From positions 372,001 through 436,000 of the forward strand of contig CAIMFJ010000005.1 in NCBI GenBank assembly GCA_903840355.1: a stretch of 64,000 bases of DNA, read 5' to 3'. This DNA comes from an uncultured Opitutia bacterium. GTDB taxonomy: Bacteria; Verrucomicrobiota; Verrucomicrobiia; Opitutales; UBA953. Below the pieces are notes generated by a model. That model saw only the letters and a list, made by a program, of their open reading frames with translations. It was not told the DNA's origin and searched no databases. This document shows positions 10,610 through 18,923 of the stretch, piece after piece. The stretch's first letter is position 1. Each line of letters begins with the position of its first letter. Position numbers and translations under genes: made by a program.

Positions 10610-11581
10610 ATGTCCAAAGTTGCTCTCCCCACTGTGCTCATGTTGCTTTCTTTGGCAGTCCATCCATTGCAAGCCATCGATGTTGACCTGAACCCTGCGA
10701 AGAAGACCGTCACGCTCTCTCCTGAGAAACCCAATGAAGTCATTCGCTACACTTTAGATGGTCGCGACCCAGACTTCGCTTCCGGCGTATACCTTGCCCC
10801 GATTGAGTTACCCCAAGGCGGCGTGGTGAAAGCCGCGGTCTTTGACGACAATAAGCGCGTGGGACAAGTCATCACCCGCACCATCAACGGTGCGAGTTCT
10901 GATCTCATTAATTCTGCGGAACTCCCCGTAACCCAAAACCGCGATTGGCGCACCTACGATTGGGTTAAGCGTCACCAAGACGTCCTTGAAATCGTCAAGA
11001 CGACCCCCGCCTCGGCCCAAGTCGTTTTCGTGGGTGACTCGATTACGCACTTCTGGGGTGGCGAACCCAAAGCCCAACGCGTGGCCGGCCCCGTGTCATG
11101 GGAGAAATACTTCGTCCCCCGTAAAACTTTAAACTTAGGGTTTGGCTGGGATCGTACCGAAAACGTTCTCTGGCGCCTCCGCCATGGTGAAATCAAAGGC
11201 CTCAAACCCAAAGCCTTTATTGTCTTAATTGGCACGAATAACTTCAGTTCCAACTCAGTGGCGGAAACGGCAGAGGGTATTCAAGCCGTGTGCCAAGAGA
11301 TTCGCAATCAAGCGCCGGGTGCTAAAATTCTTCTCCTAGGGGTCTTACCTCGTTCGGAACGCCCTGATGCGTATCGTGCCAAGGCCATCGACACCAACGC
11401 CATCCTCGCCAGTCGCTCCAGCAAATTTGCCGATCGTTTCCTCGACCTCTCTGATAAGTTGGTCAACCCCGATGGTCGTATCACCAAGACGATGATGTCC
11501 GATTTTCTTCACCCCACTGAAAAGGGTTATGAAATCATCGGTGCCGCGATTGACCAAGTCCTGCGTGAGTGGGGACTTTAA
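10610..11581 (+). CDS. Exported SGNH/GDSL hydrolase with N-terminal chitobiase-C-like domain
   Basis: A 323-residue secreted esterase-like protein. A signal peptide (residues 1-22, ending HPLQA) precedes a small beta-domain with the IRYTLDGRDPDFASGVYLAP pattern typical of chitobiase/beta-hexosaminidase C-terminal (CHB_HEX_C_1) modules (about 24-92). The catalytic SGNH domain follows: FVGDSITHFW with nucleophile Ser144, LNLGFGWDRTENVLWRL (Gly block), VLIGTNNF (Asn block) and DFLHPTEKGY with Asp298 and His301. The arrangement is like PAF-acetylhydrolase-type GDSL enzymes, often acetyl-esterases on polysaccharides; the substrate is not evident. It has no room for a normal ribosome-binding site because a terminator T-run abuts the ATG. 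Its 3' end overlaps lexA by 4 bp, convergently. Confidence 0.88.
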   Translation: MSKVALPTVLMLLSLAVHPLQAIDVDLNPAKKTVTLSPEKPNEVIRYTLDGRDPDFASGVYLAPIELPQGGVVKAAVFDDNKRVGQVITRTINGASSDLINSAELPVTQNRDWRTYDWVKRHQDVLEIVKTTPASAQVVFVGDSITHFWGGEPKAQRVAGPVSWEKYFVPRKTLNLGFGWDRTENVLWRLRHGEIKGLKPKAFIVLIGTNNFSSNSVAETAEGIQAVCQEIRNQAPGAKILLLGVLPRSERPDAYRAKAIDTNAILASRSSKFADRFLDLSDKLVNPDGRITKTMMSDFLHPTEKGYEIIGAAIDQVLREWGL

Positions 11582-12237
11582 ATCTGTTTTAAAACAGATT
11601 TCGCAATTCCCTGAATCACTAACTCCGTAACGGGGTAGAGTTCAGGGTAATTTTGGTTTTCCGCTTTCAGGTAAGTCTTGTTCCCTTGCTTGATGAGGCG
11701 CTTCAAGGTCGTCTCACCATCGATTAAAGCTGCCACAATATCGCCGTGCTTAGCCACCCCTGGCTCGATGACTACGGTGTCGCCATCATGAATGTCCGCA
11801 TCGATCATGGAGTCGCCGCGAACGCGAAGGGCAAAGGATTGAGGAGGGCGGCGACGGCTGCCGGCTGGGATGGCAGCCTGCATGCTGGCCACGGCACCCG
11901 TCGATTCCGTGTAATCCGGGAAACCTGCGGCAATCGATCCCATCAAGGGCAGGGATTCGAGGTTCTCGGCTTCTTCGTTGGGACCTTCGTAGCGAATGAC
12001 CGTCTCAGGGGTGTCCACCGTGGCCTCAGGGGCGATTTTATAGGCTCGGGCGGCTCCTGGGATGCGTTGGAGCACTCCCTTGCGCTCTAGAGCCTGCAAA
12101 TGGCCAAAAACGGCATTGGTACTGGCGAAGTGGAACTTGCCTTGAATATCGCGAATACTGGGCCAATACGAGTGCTGGGCCACAAAGCCCTTCATGTAAT
12201 CGAGGATGGCTTGCTGTTTTTTAGTGAGACCTTGCAT
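11578..12237 (-). CDS. lexA: LexA repressor, SOS master regulator
   Basis: A 219-residue LexA with an N-terminal winged helix (LTKKQQAILDYMKGFVAQ, WPSIRDIQGKF, STNAVFGHLQALERKG) and a C-terminal S24 self-cleavage domain. The cleavage bond is Ala104-Gly105 in GSIAAGFP, the nucleophile Ser143 in RVRGDSMIDADI and the general base Lys179 in TTLKRL. RecA on single-stranded DNA normally triggers cleavage. The linker between the two domains is longer than in E. coli LexA (202 residues). A perfect palindrome TGAAC-N4-GTTCA lies directly upstream of the start, suggesting autorepression. It is downstream of menH on the same strand (66-bp gap) and overlaps the SGNH gene end by 4 bp. Confidence 0.96.
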   Translation of the reverse strand: MQGLTKKQQAILDYMKGFVAQHSYWPSIRDIQGKFHFASTNAVFGHLQALERKGVLQRIPGAARAYKIAPEATVDTPETVIRYEGPNEEAENLESLPLMGSIAAGFPDYTESTGAVASMQAAIPAGSRRRPPQSFALRVRGDSMIDADIHDGDTVVIEPGVAKHGDIVAALIDGETTLKRLIKQGNKTYLKAENQNYPELYPVTELVIQGIAKSVLKQI

Positions 12238-12239
12238 AG

Positions 12240-12253
12240 TGAACGGATGTTCA
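12240..12253 (-). promoter_or_regulatory. Putative LexA operator (SOS box)
   Basis: TGAACGGATGTTCA at 12240-12253 is a 14-bp inverted repeat, arms TGAAC/GTTCA around a 4-base spacer, two bases upstream of the lexA ATG (12237 on the minus strand). It fits the GAAC-N4-GTTC form of LexA box known from Bacillus and Actinobacteria. Its place at the lexA start supports autoregulation; binding is inferred. Confidence 0.65.
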
Positions 12254-12303
12254 ATGAAAGTTTGCTCACTGTCAAGCCTCGGCTGCTTTAGGCACTTTCT
12301 ACG

Positions 12304-13032
12304 CTAATTTCGCAATAACTGAGCTAAATCTTCAGGTTTTTCGAGATGCACCGCATGTCCGGCACCCTCGACCACACTTAAACGCGCCCGGGGAAGTCTT
12401 TCACCCATGCGATGGGCGATGGTCGTAAACTTGGGGTCGTACTCTCCGGTGACCAAATCCACTCGGCTCTTGAGTTCTCCTAAGCGATCCCAGAGCGAGG
12501 GCAGGGAGCCGGTGCCGACATGCTTGAGGCTGAGGGCTAGGCCGACAGGGTCATTGGCTTGTCGCCGTTCCATCAGGGCGTTGTAGCGCTCGGGTGGCAA
12601 TTGCTGCAGCGAACTGAAATAGGGCTGGTTATACCAATACTTATAAAAGGCCTCTAATCCTTTGGAGTGAATGAACTCTGCTAAAGCCTGATCACCCCAT
12701 ATCCGATTTTGTCGTTCTTGCGGTGACTCCAATCCAGGGCTTGCACTCACCAGCACCAAGCGAGCCACGCGCTCAGGGTTTTGCAGGGCCCAATGTAAAG
12801 CCAAACGACCTCCCATGGAATAACCCACCAGGGTAAAAGCTCCGAGGCCTTCGGCCGCTTGACTGATTAAGTCTAGGTGCGCTGGCAGGGTATAAGCTGC
12901 GGGCTCTCGCAAGCCTTGGCGCGTGCCGTGCCCAGGAAAGTCTGTGGTGTGGAGCTTTTGCCCGTACGCCTGTTGTAAGGGCTCCCAGTCCAAGGCGGAC
13001 CCCGTAAAGCCATGCAGGGCGACAATCTCCAT
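12304..13032 (-). CDS. menH: Alpha/beta hydrolase, MenH-like (SHCHC synthase)
   Basis: A 242-residue alpha/beta hydrolase resembling MenH, which eliminates pyruvate from SEPHCHC to give SHCHC in menaquinone synthesis. Shared features are HGFTGSALDW at the N-terminus, DFPGHGTRQ, the nucleophile motif VGYSMGGRLALHWA with Ser72, the following LVLVSASPGL block characteristic of MenH, TGEYDPKF with the acid residue, and GAGHAVHLEKPE with His226. No other men gene is visible in the window, so the assignment rests on the protein alone; a related C-C hydrolase or esterase is possible. It is transcribed toward lexA and diverges from the flavin-reductase-like gene. Confidence 0.75.
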   Translation of the reverse strand: MEIVALHGFTGSALDWEPLQQAYGQKLHTTDFPGHGTRQGLREPAAYTLPAHLDLISQAAEGLGAFTLVGYSMGGRLALHWALQNPERVARLVLVSASPGLESPQERQNRIWGDQALAEFIHSKGLEAFYKYWYNQPYFSSLQQLPPERYNALMERRQANDPVGLALSLKHVGTGSLPSLWDRLGELKSRVDLVTGEYDPKFTTIAHRMGERLPRARLSVVEGAGHAVHLEKPEDLAQLLRN

Positions 13033-13179
13033 GTCACAGCCTTAGGGGGCTTAAGTTGCAGGGTAAATATTTAAAAAAACCGGGAACAAATTTCGCTTTT
13101 ACCCTCCTGCTTCATAAAAAAATAATTAAGAGCAAAGGCCTGATTTTATGGCTCTAAAACGGAACAATTAAAAAATTAG
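13033..13179. promoter_or_regulatory. Divergent intergenic region with a long inverted repeat
   Basis: 147 AT-rich bases between menH (minus) and the flavin-reductase-like gene (plus), which must hold both promoters. An inverted repeat GGGTAAA (13061-13067) / TTTACCC (13098-13104) is extended by GCA (13058-13060) / TGC (13108-13110) across a 3-base bulge. It may be a regulatory site or a leader structure; no clear -35/-10 pair can be named. Confidence 0.3.
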
Positions 13180-13683
13180 ATGGTCAATATTAGCACTATG
13201 TCAGGCATCCGTATTAAACCCTGGAACCGCGTCGATAGCCCGGTTTACAGTTTGGCCACCTCGCACCAAGGGAAAGGCAACCTGAATATTTGTAGTTACG
13301 TCACCCCGATTTCGATGAAGCCCAAAGGTTTTATCATCGGGGTTTACAAAGACACCAAAACGCTTGCCAACTTAGAAGCTAACCCAGTGGGGTTGTTGAA
13401 CTACTTGGCTGAAGATCAAGCCAAGCACGTTAAGCTACTCGGCAAGAAGACGGGCTTTAACGTGGATAAAATTGCGCAGCTCAAACAAGACGTCGAATTT
13501 GTGAGTGATGGGCTCTTTCGCATTAAGGGCGCCATTGCGGTAGTGCATTTGCGATTCCGCGAACGAATGGACTGCGGCGATCACTGGGCGTGGTTTGCCG
13601 AGGTAGACTCGTATGAGAATCTTCGTGAGGCCCCACCGCTCACGCTCAGTGAACTGAAACGTTTAAAAATTATTTTAGCCTGA
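13180..13683 (+). CDS. Flavin reductase-like protein (FMN-binding split barrel)
   Basis: A 167-residue protein with the layout of flavin reductase-like domains: an N-terminal strand VYSLATSHQGKGNLNICSYVTPISMKPKGFIIGVYKDTKT, the segment ANLEANPVGLLNYLAEDQAKHVKLLGKKTGFN, and C-terminal strands with DHWAWFAEVDSYENL. Such proteins bind FMN and often supply reduced flavin or act as small oxidoreductases. Partners and substrate are not evident. A second in-frame ATG at 13198 (MSGIRIKPW) is an equally plausible start. The 3' end overlaps speA convergently by 9 bp. Confidence 0.75.
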   Translation: MVNISTMSGIRIKPWNRVDSPVYSLATSHQGKGNLNICSYVTPISMKPKGFIIGVYKDTKTLANLEANPVGLLNYLAEDQAKHVKLLGKKTGFNVDKIAQLKQDVEFVSDGLFRIKGAIAVVHLRFRERMDCGDHWAWFAEVDSYENLREAPPLTLSELKRLKIILA

Positions 13684-15633
13684 GCCTTTAGGTTTCTTGG
13701 CCTTGGCTTTGGCCTTCTGCTCGTGATTGGGAATCAGGTACGTGCGACCCGCAATCAGGCGCTCGTATAAATCCACCATCGCCACGCCTTCGCGAGGACG
13801 CACAGAGTCGGCCTTCGTGGCTTTATCGACTTGGCGTTTCATCATGCGGCACAGGTCTTCAGCATTATACTGAATCATGCCCAAGATGCGTTCGACGGAA
13901 TAACCGGGGATACTCTCTTCGATATAGAAACCGTCCTCTTCATCGTCTTCTAAAAAGACGTGGGCTTCATTCACCCGACCGAAGAGGTTGTGTAAGTCGC
14001 CCATGATATCTTGGTAGGCCCCCACCATGAAGGCACCGATATAATAGGGTTGGCCTTCTTTTAAAGTATGGACCGAGAGGGTCCGACGGACGTCTTCCAA
14101 ATCAATAAAGTCGTCGACCTTGCCATCCGAGTCACACGTGATATCGACTAAGGTAGCTTGGACTTGGGGGCGCTCATTCAAACGATGAATCGGTGCGATG
14201 GGGAAGAGTTGATCGAGCGCCCAGTGATCGAGCAGCGACTGGAAGACCGAGAAGTTACAGACGTACTGCTCGGCTAACATGGATTCGAGACGGGCCAGTT
14301 CATCAGGAATGTCTGGTGTGTTCGCCAAGTCTTTCTGAATCTGGCGACAGATATTCCAAAAGAGTTGGTCCGCCTGAGCCCGTTCTTCGAGCTTCAAGTT
14401 GCCGAGGCTAAAACGTGCATGCGCTTCCTCCCGCTTGGCCTTGGCATCGTGGTAACGCTCCAGCGGATCAAACTTACCCTTATTCTTTCGAATTGAATCT
14501 AATTCTTTAAGAATCGGGTGGGTCGCCTTCTTGAGGGGCTCGTGCTGGGGCGTGTCGCGGGTAATGCGATCCACGGCTTCAAAGATTAAAATGGAGTGAG
14601 GTGCGACTAACGCCCGGCCGGATTCCGAAACGATATCCGGGAGGGCGACGCGACTTTCCTGACAGATTTGCTTAATGTTCGCCACGACGTCCCGGGCGTA
14701 AACTTCCATGCTATAATTCATGGAGGATTCGTAAGCCGAGCGGCTGCCGTCATAATCGATACCCAAACCGCCGCCGACATCGAGGATGCCCATGGGGAAG
14801 CCCATGCGTTTTAACTCACAATAGAAACGGGTGGCCTCAATCACGGCTTTCTTAATCGTGCCGATGTTGGGGACCTGAGAGCCGATGTGGAAGTGTACCA
14901 AGCGGAGAGCTTGCTTCATCTTCGCTTGGGCTAATTTATCGGTGACCTGCACAATCTCAGCGGCCGTTAAACCGAACTTGGCATTCTCACCGGTACTGTC
15001 AGCCCACTTACCTTCGCCGGCGGTGGTTAATTTGACCCGCAGCCCGATGTGAGGCTGCACGCCCATCTTGCGCGCAATACGAATGATATTATCAATTTCC
15101 GAAACTTGTTCGACCACAATGATGGTTTGCTTGCCGAGGCGTCGTCCCATCAAGGCCAACTCAATATACTCTTCATCTTTATAACCGTTGCAAATCAGCA
15201 GGGCTTTACGGTTTTCTAAAAGCGCCATCGCAATGATGAGCTCGGGCTTCGAACCCGCTTCTAAACCAAAATCATACTCCTCACCCGCATCGAGGATTTC
15301 CTCCACCACTTCGCGCAGTTGATTCACCTTAATGGGAAACACGCCGCGGTAACGACCATCGTAACCTTCTTCTTGGATAGCCTTGCGGAAGGCCTCGTTG
15401 ATTTGCGTCACGCGGTGGCGCAATAAATCTTGCACGCGAATCGTGAGCGGAGGTTTCAAGCCTGCGGCTTGGACTTCCTTGACGATATCCATAATCCGGA
15501 TTTTCCGGTGGTCACCTTTGGGGTGCACACAGAGACATCCCTGCGGATCTACGGAGAAGTTGTTACCTCCCCATCGTTTGAAGCCGTAGTAATCGTCGGC
15601 GTCTTTAATTGTCCAAGGCTGCGGTTTGCTCAC
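13675..15633 (-). CDS. speA: Biosynthetic arginine decarboxylase SpeA
   Basis: PLP enzyme making agmatine from arginine, the first step of one putrescine route. The 652-residue length and architecture fit the SpeA family: N-terminal WTIKDADDYYGFKRWG, the PLP-lysine segment GVFPIKVNQLREVVEEI (Lys102), GLEAGSKPELI, a barrel with HFHIGSQV and the phosphate-binding DVGGGLGIDYDG, a helical insertion (about 360-460), ESGRALVAPHSILIFE, and the C-terminal beta domain with VDITCDSDGKVDDFID and YYIGAFMVGAYQDIMGDLHNLFGRVNE. The start is a GTG; the next Met is residue 48, inside conserved sequence. No agmatinase or agmatine deiminase gene is adjacent. Its stop overlaps the flavin-reductase-like gene end. 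Confidence 0.96.
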   Translation of the reverse strand: MSKPQPWTIKDADDYYGFKRWGGNNFSVDPQGCLCVHPKGDHRKIRIMDIVKEVQAAGLKPPLTIRVQDLLRHRVTQINEAFRKAIQEEGYDGRYRGVFPIKVNQLREVVEEILDAGEEYDFGLEAGSKPELIIAMALLENRKALLICNGYKDEEYIELALMGRRLGKQTIIVVEQVSEIDNIIRIARKMGVQPHIGLRVKLTTAGEGKWADSTGENAKFGLTAAEIVQVTDKLAQAKMKQALRLVHFHIGSQVPNIGTIKKAVIEATRFYCELKRMGFPMGILDVGGGLGIDYDGSRSAYESSMNYSMEVYARDVVANIKQICQESRVALPDIVSESGRALVAPHSILIFEAVDRITRDTPQHEPLKKATHPILKELDSIRKNKGKFDPLERYHDAKAKREEAHARFSLGNLKLEERAQADQLFWNICRQIQKDLANTPDIPDELARLESMLAEQYVCNFSVFQSLLDHWALDQLFPIAPIHRLNERPQVQATLVDITCDSDGKVDDFIDLEDVRRTLSVHTLKEGQPYYIGAFMVGAYQDIMGDLHNLFGRVNEAHVFLEDDEEDGFYIEESIPGYSVERILGMIQYNAEDLCRMMKRQVDKATKADSVRPREGVAMVDLYERLIAGRTYLIPNHEQKAKAKAKKPKGSG

Positions 15634-15737
15634 GTGTTAAAGTCGCAACTTTTAATTCCTCGGCCAGAAGCGCAAGGGGAAATCTTCTAGAAATGGTTCC
15701 GACTCGACCCCGCCAGCGACTTCTCCTTGGCTAGGGC

Positions 15738-16469
15738 ATGCCCACCGAACGCGTCATTCAAGCCACGATTAGGTTACGGCAAGCGTTGGCCCCCCTGAAG
15801 TTTCCGAGCCCCGCCGATTATGTTTATCAGCCCCTCGATTACGCCTGGAGTGCCCATGAAGCCTACTTACGTCGCTATGCTGCTTCAGGCCCCAAGCGAG
15901 TGCTGTTTCTCGGCATGAACCCTGGCCCCTTCGGGATGGCACAAACGGGCGTCCCGTTCGGCGAGGTCGCCGCCGTCCGCGATTGGCTGCAATTAGCCCA
16001 ACCCATCGGCCAACCGCCCCGCGAGCACCCCGGCAAACCCGTCCGCGGCTTCGCCTGCCATCGCTCTGAAGTCAGCGGGCGCCGTCTCTGGGGTTTCTTT
16101 CAAGAACGCTTTCAAACTCCCGAAAAGTTTTTTGCCGAACACTTAGTGCATAATTACTGCCCCTTGCTTTTTTTAGAAAATACTAAACTCGGACGCAACG
16201 TGGTGCCGGAAGAATTACCCGCCGAAACGTTACAACCCCTACAGCAACATTGTGATCAATTGTTGCGCACGATGGTCGAAGCCCTCGGTGTCACCACCGT
16301 GGTGGGAGTAGGAGGGTATGCGGAAGAGCGTTCGCGCCTCGCTTTGGAAGGACTGCTGATTCATTACGCCAAAATTCCCCACCCCAGTCCCGCCAACCCC
16401 GTGGCTAATCGCGGTTGGTCGGCCGCCGCCACCCAAGCCTTAGTCGCCCAAGGAGTCTGGCCTGCCTAA
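15738..16469 (+). CDS. SMUG-type single-strand-selective uracil-DNA glycosylase
   Basis: Base-excision repair glycosylase removing uracil and oxidised uracils from DNA. The 243-residue protein shows SMUG1 family motifs: FLGMNPGPFGMAQTGVPFGEV (motif 1 with the water-positioning Asn and the Gly-Met-Asn-Pro-Gly loop, 59-71), FFAEHLVHNYCPLLFLE with the pyrimidine-recognition Asn, VVGVGGYAEERS, and the intercalation loop HPSPANPVANRGW with catalytic-site His215. The length is typical of bacterial SMUG. It starts 104 bp upstream of nothing else on its strand but is followed by a methyltransferase gene after 1 bp, so the two are probably co-transcribed. Confidence 0.9.
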   Translation: MPTERVIQATIRLRQALAPLKFPSPADYVYQPLDYAWSAHEAYLRRYAASGPKRVLFLGMNPGPFGMAQTGVPFGEVAAVRDWLQLAQPIGQPPREHPGKPVRGFACHRSEVSGRRLWGFFQERFQTPEKFFAEHLVHNYCPLLFLENTKLGRNVVPEELPAETLQPLQQHCDQLLRTMVEALGVTTVVGVGGYAEERSRLALEGLLIHYAKIPHPSPANPVANRGWSAAATQALVAQGVWPA

Positions 16470-16470
16470 C

Positions 16471-17271
16471 ATGGGCCTCCTCGAAGCCGTCCTCCGTAGT
16501 CCCACTTGGCGACAACGTCTTTGGGCCTGGTGGTACCCGTTTTTCACGCGTCGCATTCGCGACCAGAAAATCGATTTTCTAAATTATTCTTTTGCGACGT
16601 CTTCCCACGCACCCCTGGCTCTGCAGCCTGAGGACGAATTAAACCGCCCTAATCTGCAACTCTACGCCCACGTCACCGCAGGAGCGCCCTGGACGGGCGC
16701 TCGCGTACTCGAAGTGAGTTCAGGCCACGGTGGCGGAGCTTCTTACCTGACACGCACCTACCAACCTCTCAGTTATGTGGGCTTAGACCTCAATCCCGCA
16801 GCGGTGCAATACTGTGAAGCCCGCCATGTCGTTACAGGGCTGACATTTAAGCGCGGTAATGCACTCGCCTTACCGTTTCCCGATCGAACGTTCGACCTCG
16901 TGATTAATGTCGAGGCCTCGCATTGCTACCCTGATTTCCCCAAATTTCTCCAAGAGGTTGCCCGGGTCTTAAAACCTCAGGGTGCTTTTTATTACGCTGA
17001 TTTACGTCCAGCAGACGAAGTTGAAGGTTGGCTCCAAGACTTAACGAGTGAGCCCGCCTTACGACTCGAACGCATGCAACTGATTAACCCTGAAGTACTC
17101 GCTGGTATGCGCCTTAACACGCCTCGTTATACTGCGATGGTGGAACGGGCCTTCCCCAGTTACCTGCAAAAGATTACCCTCGATTTCGCCGGCGTCGAAG
17201 GCTCACGAATTTACAACGAGTTAGCCGCTGGCAACCTAAGCTATCGTTCATTTCGCCTGCAACGGCTCTAA
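16471..17271 (+). CDS. Class I SAM-dependent methyltransferase, Methyltransf_11 type
   Basis: A 266-residue methyltransferase with motif I RVLEVSSGHGGGASYLTR, acidic motif II YVGLDLNPAAVQYCEARH, GNALALPFPDRTFDLVINVEASHCYPDF (motif IV region) and VARVLKPQGAFYYADLRP. The SSGHGGG variant and the NVEASHCYPDF segment resemble the phthiotriol/sterol-like lipid methyltransferases (for example Rv2952-type), hinting at a lipid or aromatic acceptor; this is a similarity of pattern only. It begins 1 bp after the SMUG gene stop, an odd pairing with no obvious shared pathway. Its 3' end overlaps the convergent c-haem dehydrogenase gene by 24 bp. Confidence 0.83.
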   Translation: MGLLEAVLRSPTWRQRLWAWWYPFFTRRIRDQKIDFLNYSFATSSHAPLALQPEDELNRPNLQLYAHVTAGAPWTGARVLEVSSGHGGGASYLTRTYQPLSYVGLDLNPAAVQYCEARHVVTGLTFKRGNALALPFPDRTFDLVINVEASHCYPDFPKFLQEVARVLKPQGAFYYADLRPADEVEGWLQDLTSEPALRLERMQLINPEVLAGMRLNTPRYTAMVERAFPSYLQKITLDFAGVEGSRIYNELAAGNLSYRSFRLQRL

Positions 17272-18840
17272 AATCAAGAGACGTCCGGGAGTGCTCGTGC
17301 CCGCTGCTAACGAATTACCCCGACAATATTCAGCAATTAAGATCCGATGCCCTGGTAGGGTAATCATGGAGATGGGACGCGCTAAGGGGGCGGCCAAGAT
17401 TTGAGTATGAATGGCTTGATGTTCGAAATCGATATGGACCTGTAAAAGGTCGAAACCACTTTGATCTTTGAGGTAATTACCGAAGCGCGTGATGAGAAAA
17501 CTATCACCCAGAGGTGCCGGCCAATCTTTGCCTAATTGCACAATCGCAGAAGGCGAGGAGTGCGGGGTGAAGGTCGCTTGGCCACCTCGGTCATTGGCAT
17601 CAGGTCCAAGATTTTTGAACGGACGCACGAATTTCAAATCCTTGGGGGCATCAGGGGTGTAAGGGTAGGGCTTGGTCGTCCAATCACCAAACTCATAAGG
17701 GAAACCATAATGTTTGCCGCGTTCGATCAGATTCAACTCTTCCGGCGTGTCCGCATCGGTACCATTTTCTACCCCTAATAAACGCTGCTGATTATCCCAC
17801 ATGAAGTGGTACGTATTACGCAGACCTTGAGCAAAAATTTCAATATTAGGAAATTCCTTCGTCGGATTCAGACGCCACAGGCAAGCCGTCAAAGGATTCT
17901 CGCCTGACTTATCGTAGTTAGGGGACTGACCGGTTTCGCCCCCATCCGTGCGAGAGCCGCTACTCACGTACATCAGACCATCCGGACCTTGGGCAATATG
18001 ATTAACCCCATGATTATAAGGGCCGACGCCAAAATTATAGGAGGTCATGAGCCAGGCTTGCGGCTTAGTCCACGAAGATTCGCCGTGCCAAGGTTCCGTC
18101 CGCCAAATGGTCACTTCATTCACCACCGGGGTTTTAGTTTTATTCCCTTGATTGCTCACCATGTACAGACGTCCGTCGCGATCGGTCCCTAGGCCCAAGC
18201 AAGTCGCATCGCCCAGTTGGGGGTTCATGATTTCCTTACCCAGCCAGAGTAACTTAATCTCATGGGTCGTAGTATCCCATTGCCAAATATCACCATTCGC
18301 GGCGAGCACGAGGACATGCTTGCCATCAGGGTGAGTCGTCAGGCGGGTGGGTTGAAAGTCTAAGGAAGCCCCGACGACGAAGTGCCAGCCTGCAGGTGCG
18401 GGAGGCAAAACCTCGGGAGCCATCGCGGCTAATAATTTTTCGAAGGACGGGTACTTGGTTTGGGCCCGCAGTGCTGTGATTTCGGTGAGCGTGGTCGGGG
18501 TGATTTGATTCCCCCAACTGCTAAAAACATAATTAAAAACTGCGACCACTTCCTCATCCCGTAAGGTCACGGGAGGCATCCAGCCATTAAAGGTCTGACC
18601 GGCGACCACGATTTTTTCTTTTAAACCTTCTAAAGGTGCCCGAAGGGCTTTCTCGCGCTGTTGTTGAATAAAATCACTGCCCGCGAGGGGCGGGAAAGCC
18701 TGAGGGATGCCTCGGCCTTCCTGTCCGTGACAGGCGGCACAATACTGACGGTAAAGCTCGGCGCCGTTGGGCTGCCCGTGAAGTGACGACTTCTGGCCAA
18801 CTCCCAGCAGCAAAATTAAGAGCAGTAAACAACGCCACAT
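17248..18840 (-). CDS. Exported c-haem PQQ/sorbosone dehydrogenase-like beta-propeller protein
   Basis: A 530-residue periplasmic oxidoreductase. A signal peptide (1-22) is followed by a monohaem cytochrome c domain (24-115) with CAACH at 34-38 and a likely axial Met in FNGWMPPVTL, then a beta-propeller of the glucose/sorbosone dehydrogenase type (about 145-530): TRLTTHPDGKHVLVLAANGDIWQW, GLGTDRDGRLYMVSNQGNKT, QGPDGLMYVSSGSRTDGGETG, GLRNTYHFMWDNQQRLLGVENG and HYGFPYEFGDW. The fusion suggests sugar or aldose oxidation with direct electron delivery to the haem; the cofactor (PQQ or none) is not provable. ATG 18840 is chosen over the GTG one codon upstream. It diverges from a sulfatase across an 83-bp region with a palindrome. 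Confidence 0.85.
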   Translation of the reverse strand: MWRCLLLLILLLGVGQKSSLHGQPNGAELYRQYCAACHGQEGRGIPQAFPPLAGSDFIQQQREKALRAPLEGLKEKIVVAGQTFNGWMPPVTLRDEEVVAVFNYVFSSWGNQITPTTLTEITALRAQTKYPSFEKLLAAMAPEVLPPAPAGWHFVVGASLDFQPTRLTTHPDGKHVLVLAANGDIWQWDTTTHEIKLLWLGKEIMNPQLGDATCLGLGTDRDGRLYMVSNQGNKTKTPVVNEVTIWRTEPWHGESSWTKPQAWLMTSYNFGVGPYNHGVNHIAQGPDGLMYVSSGSRTDGGETGQSPNYDKSGENPLTACLWRLNPTKEFPNIEIFAQGLRNTYHFMWDNQQRLLGVENGTDADTPEELNLIERGKHYGFPYEFGDWTTKPYPYTPDAPKDLKFVRPFKNLGPDANDRGGQATFTPHSSPSAIVQLGKDWPAPLGDSFLITRFGNYLKDQSGFDLLQVHIDFEHQAIHTQILAAPLARPISMITLPGHRILIAEYCRGNSLAAGTSTPGRLLILEPLQAK

Positions 18841-18923
18841 CACGTCCTTTATGGCTTAAATTCCCCAGGCTGTCCAGCCTAGCAAATGCCCTCGTCAGTG
18901 TGAAAATTTAATATTAAGAATAA
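18841..18923. promoter_or_regulatory. Divergent promoter region with perfect palindrome
   Basis: 83 bp between the c-haem dehydrogenase (minus) and the sulfatase (plus). AGGCTG-TC-CAGCCT at 18867-18880 is a perfect 6+6 bp inverted repeat near the middle, the position expected for a shared operator. The sulfatase side ends in an AT-rich run (TTTAATATTAAGAATAA) directly before its ATG. No regulator gene is adjacent. Confidence 0.4.
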
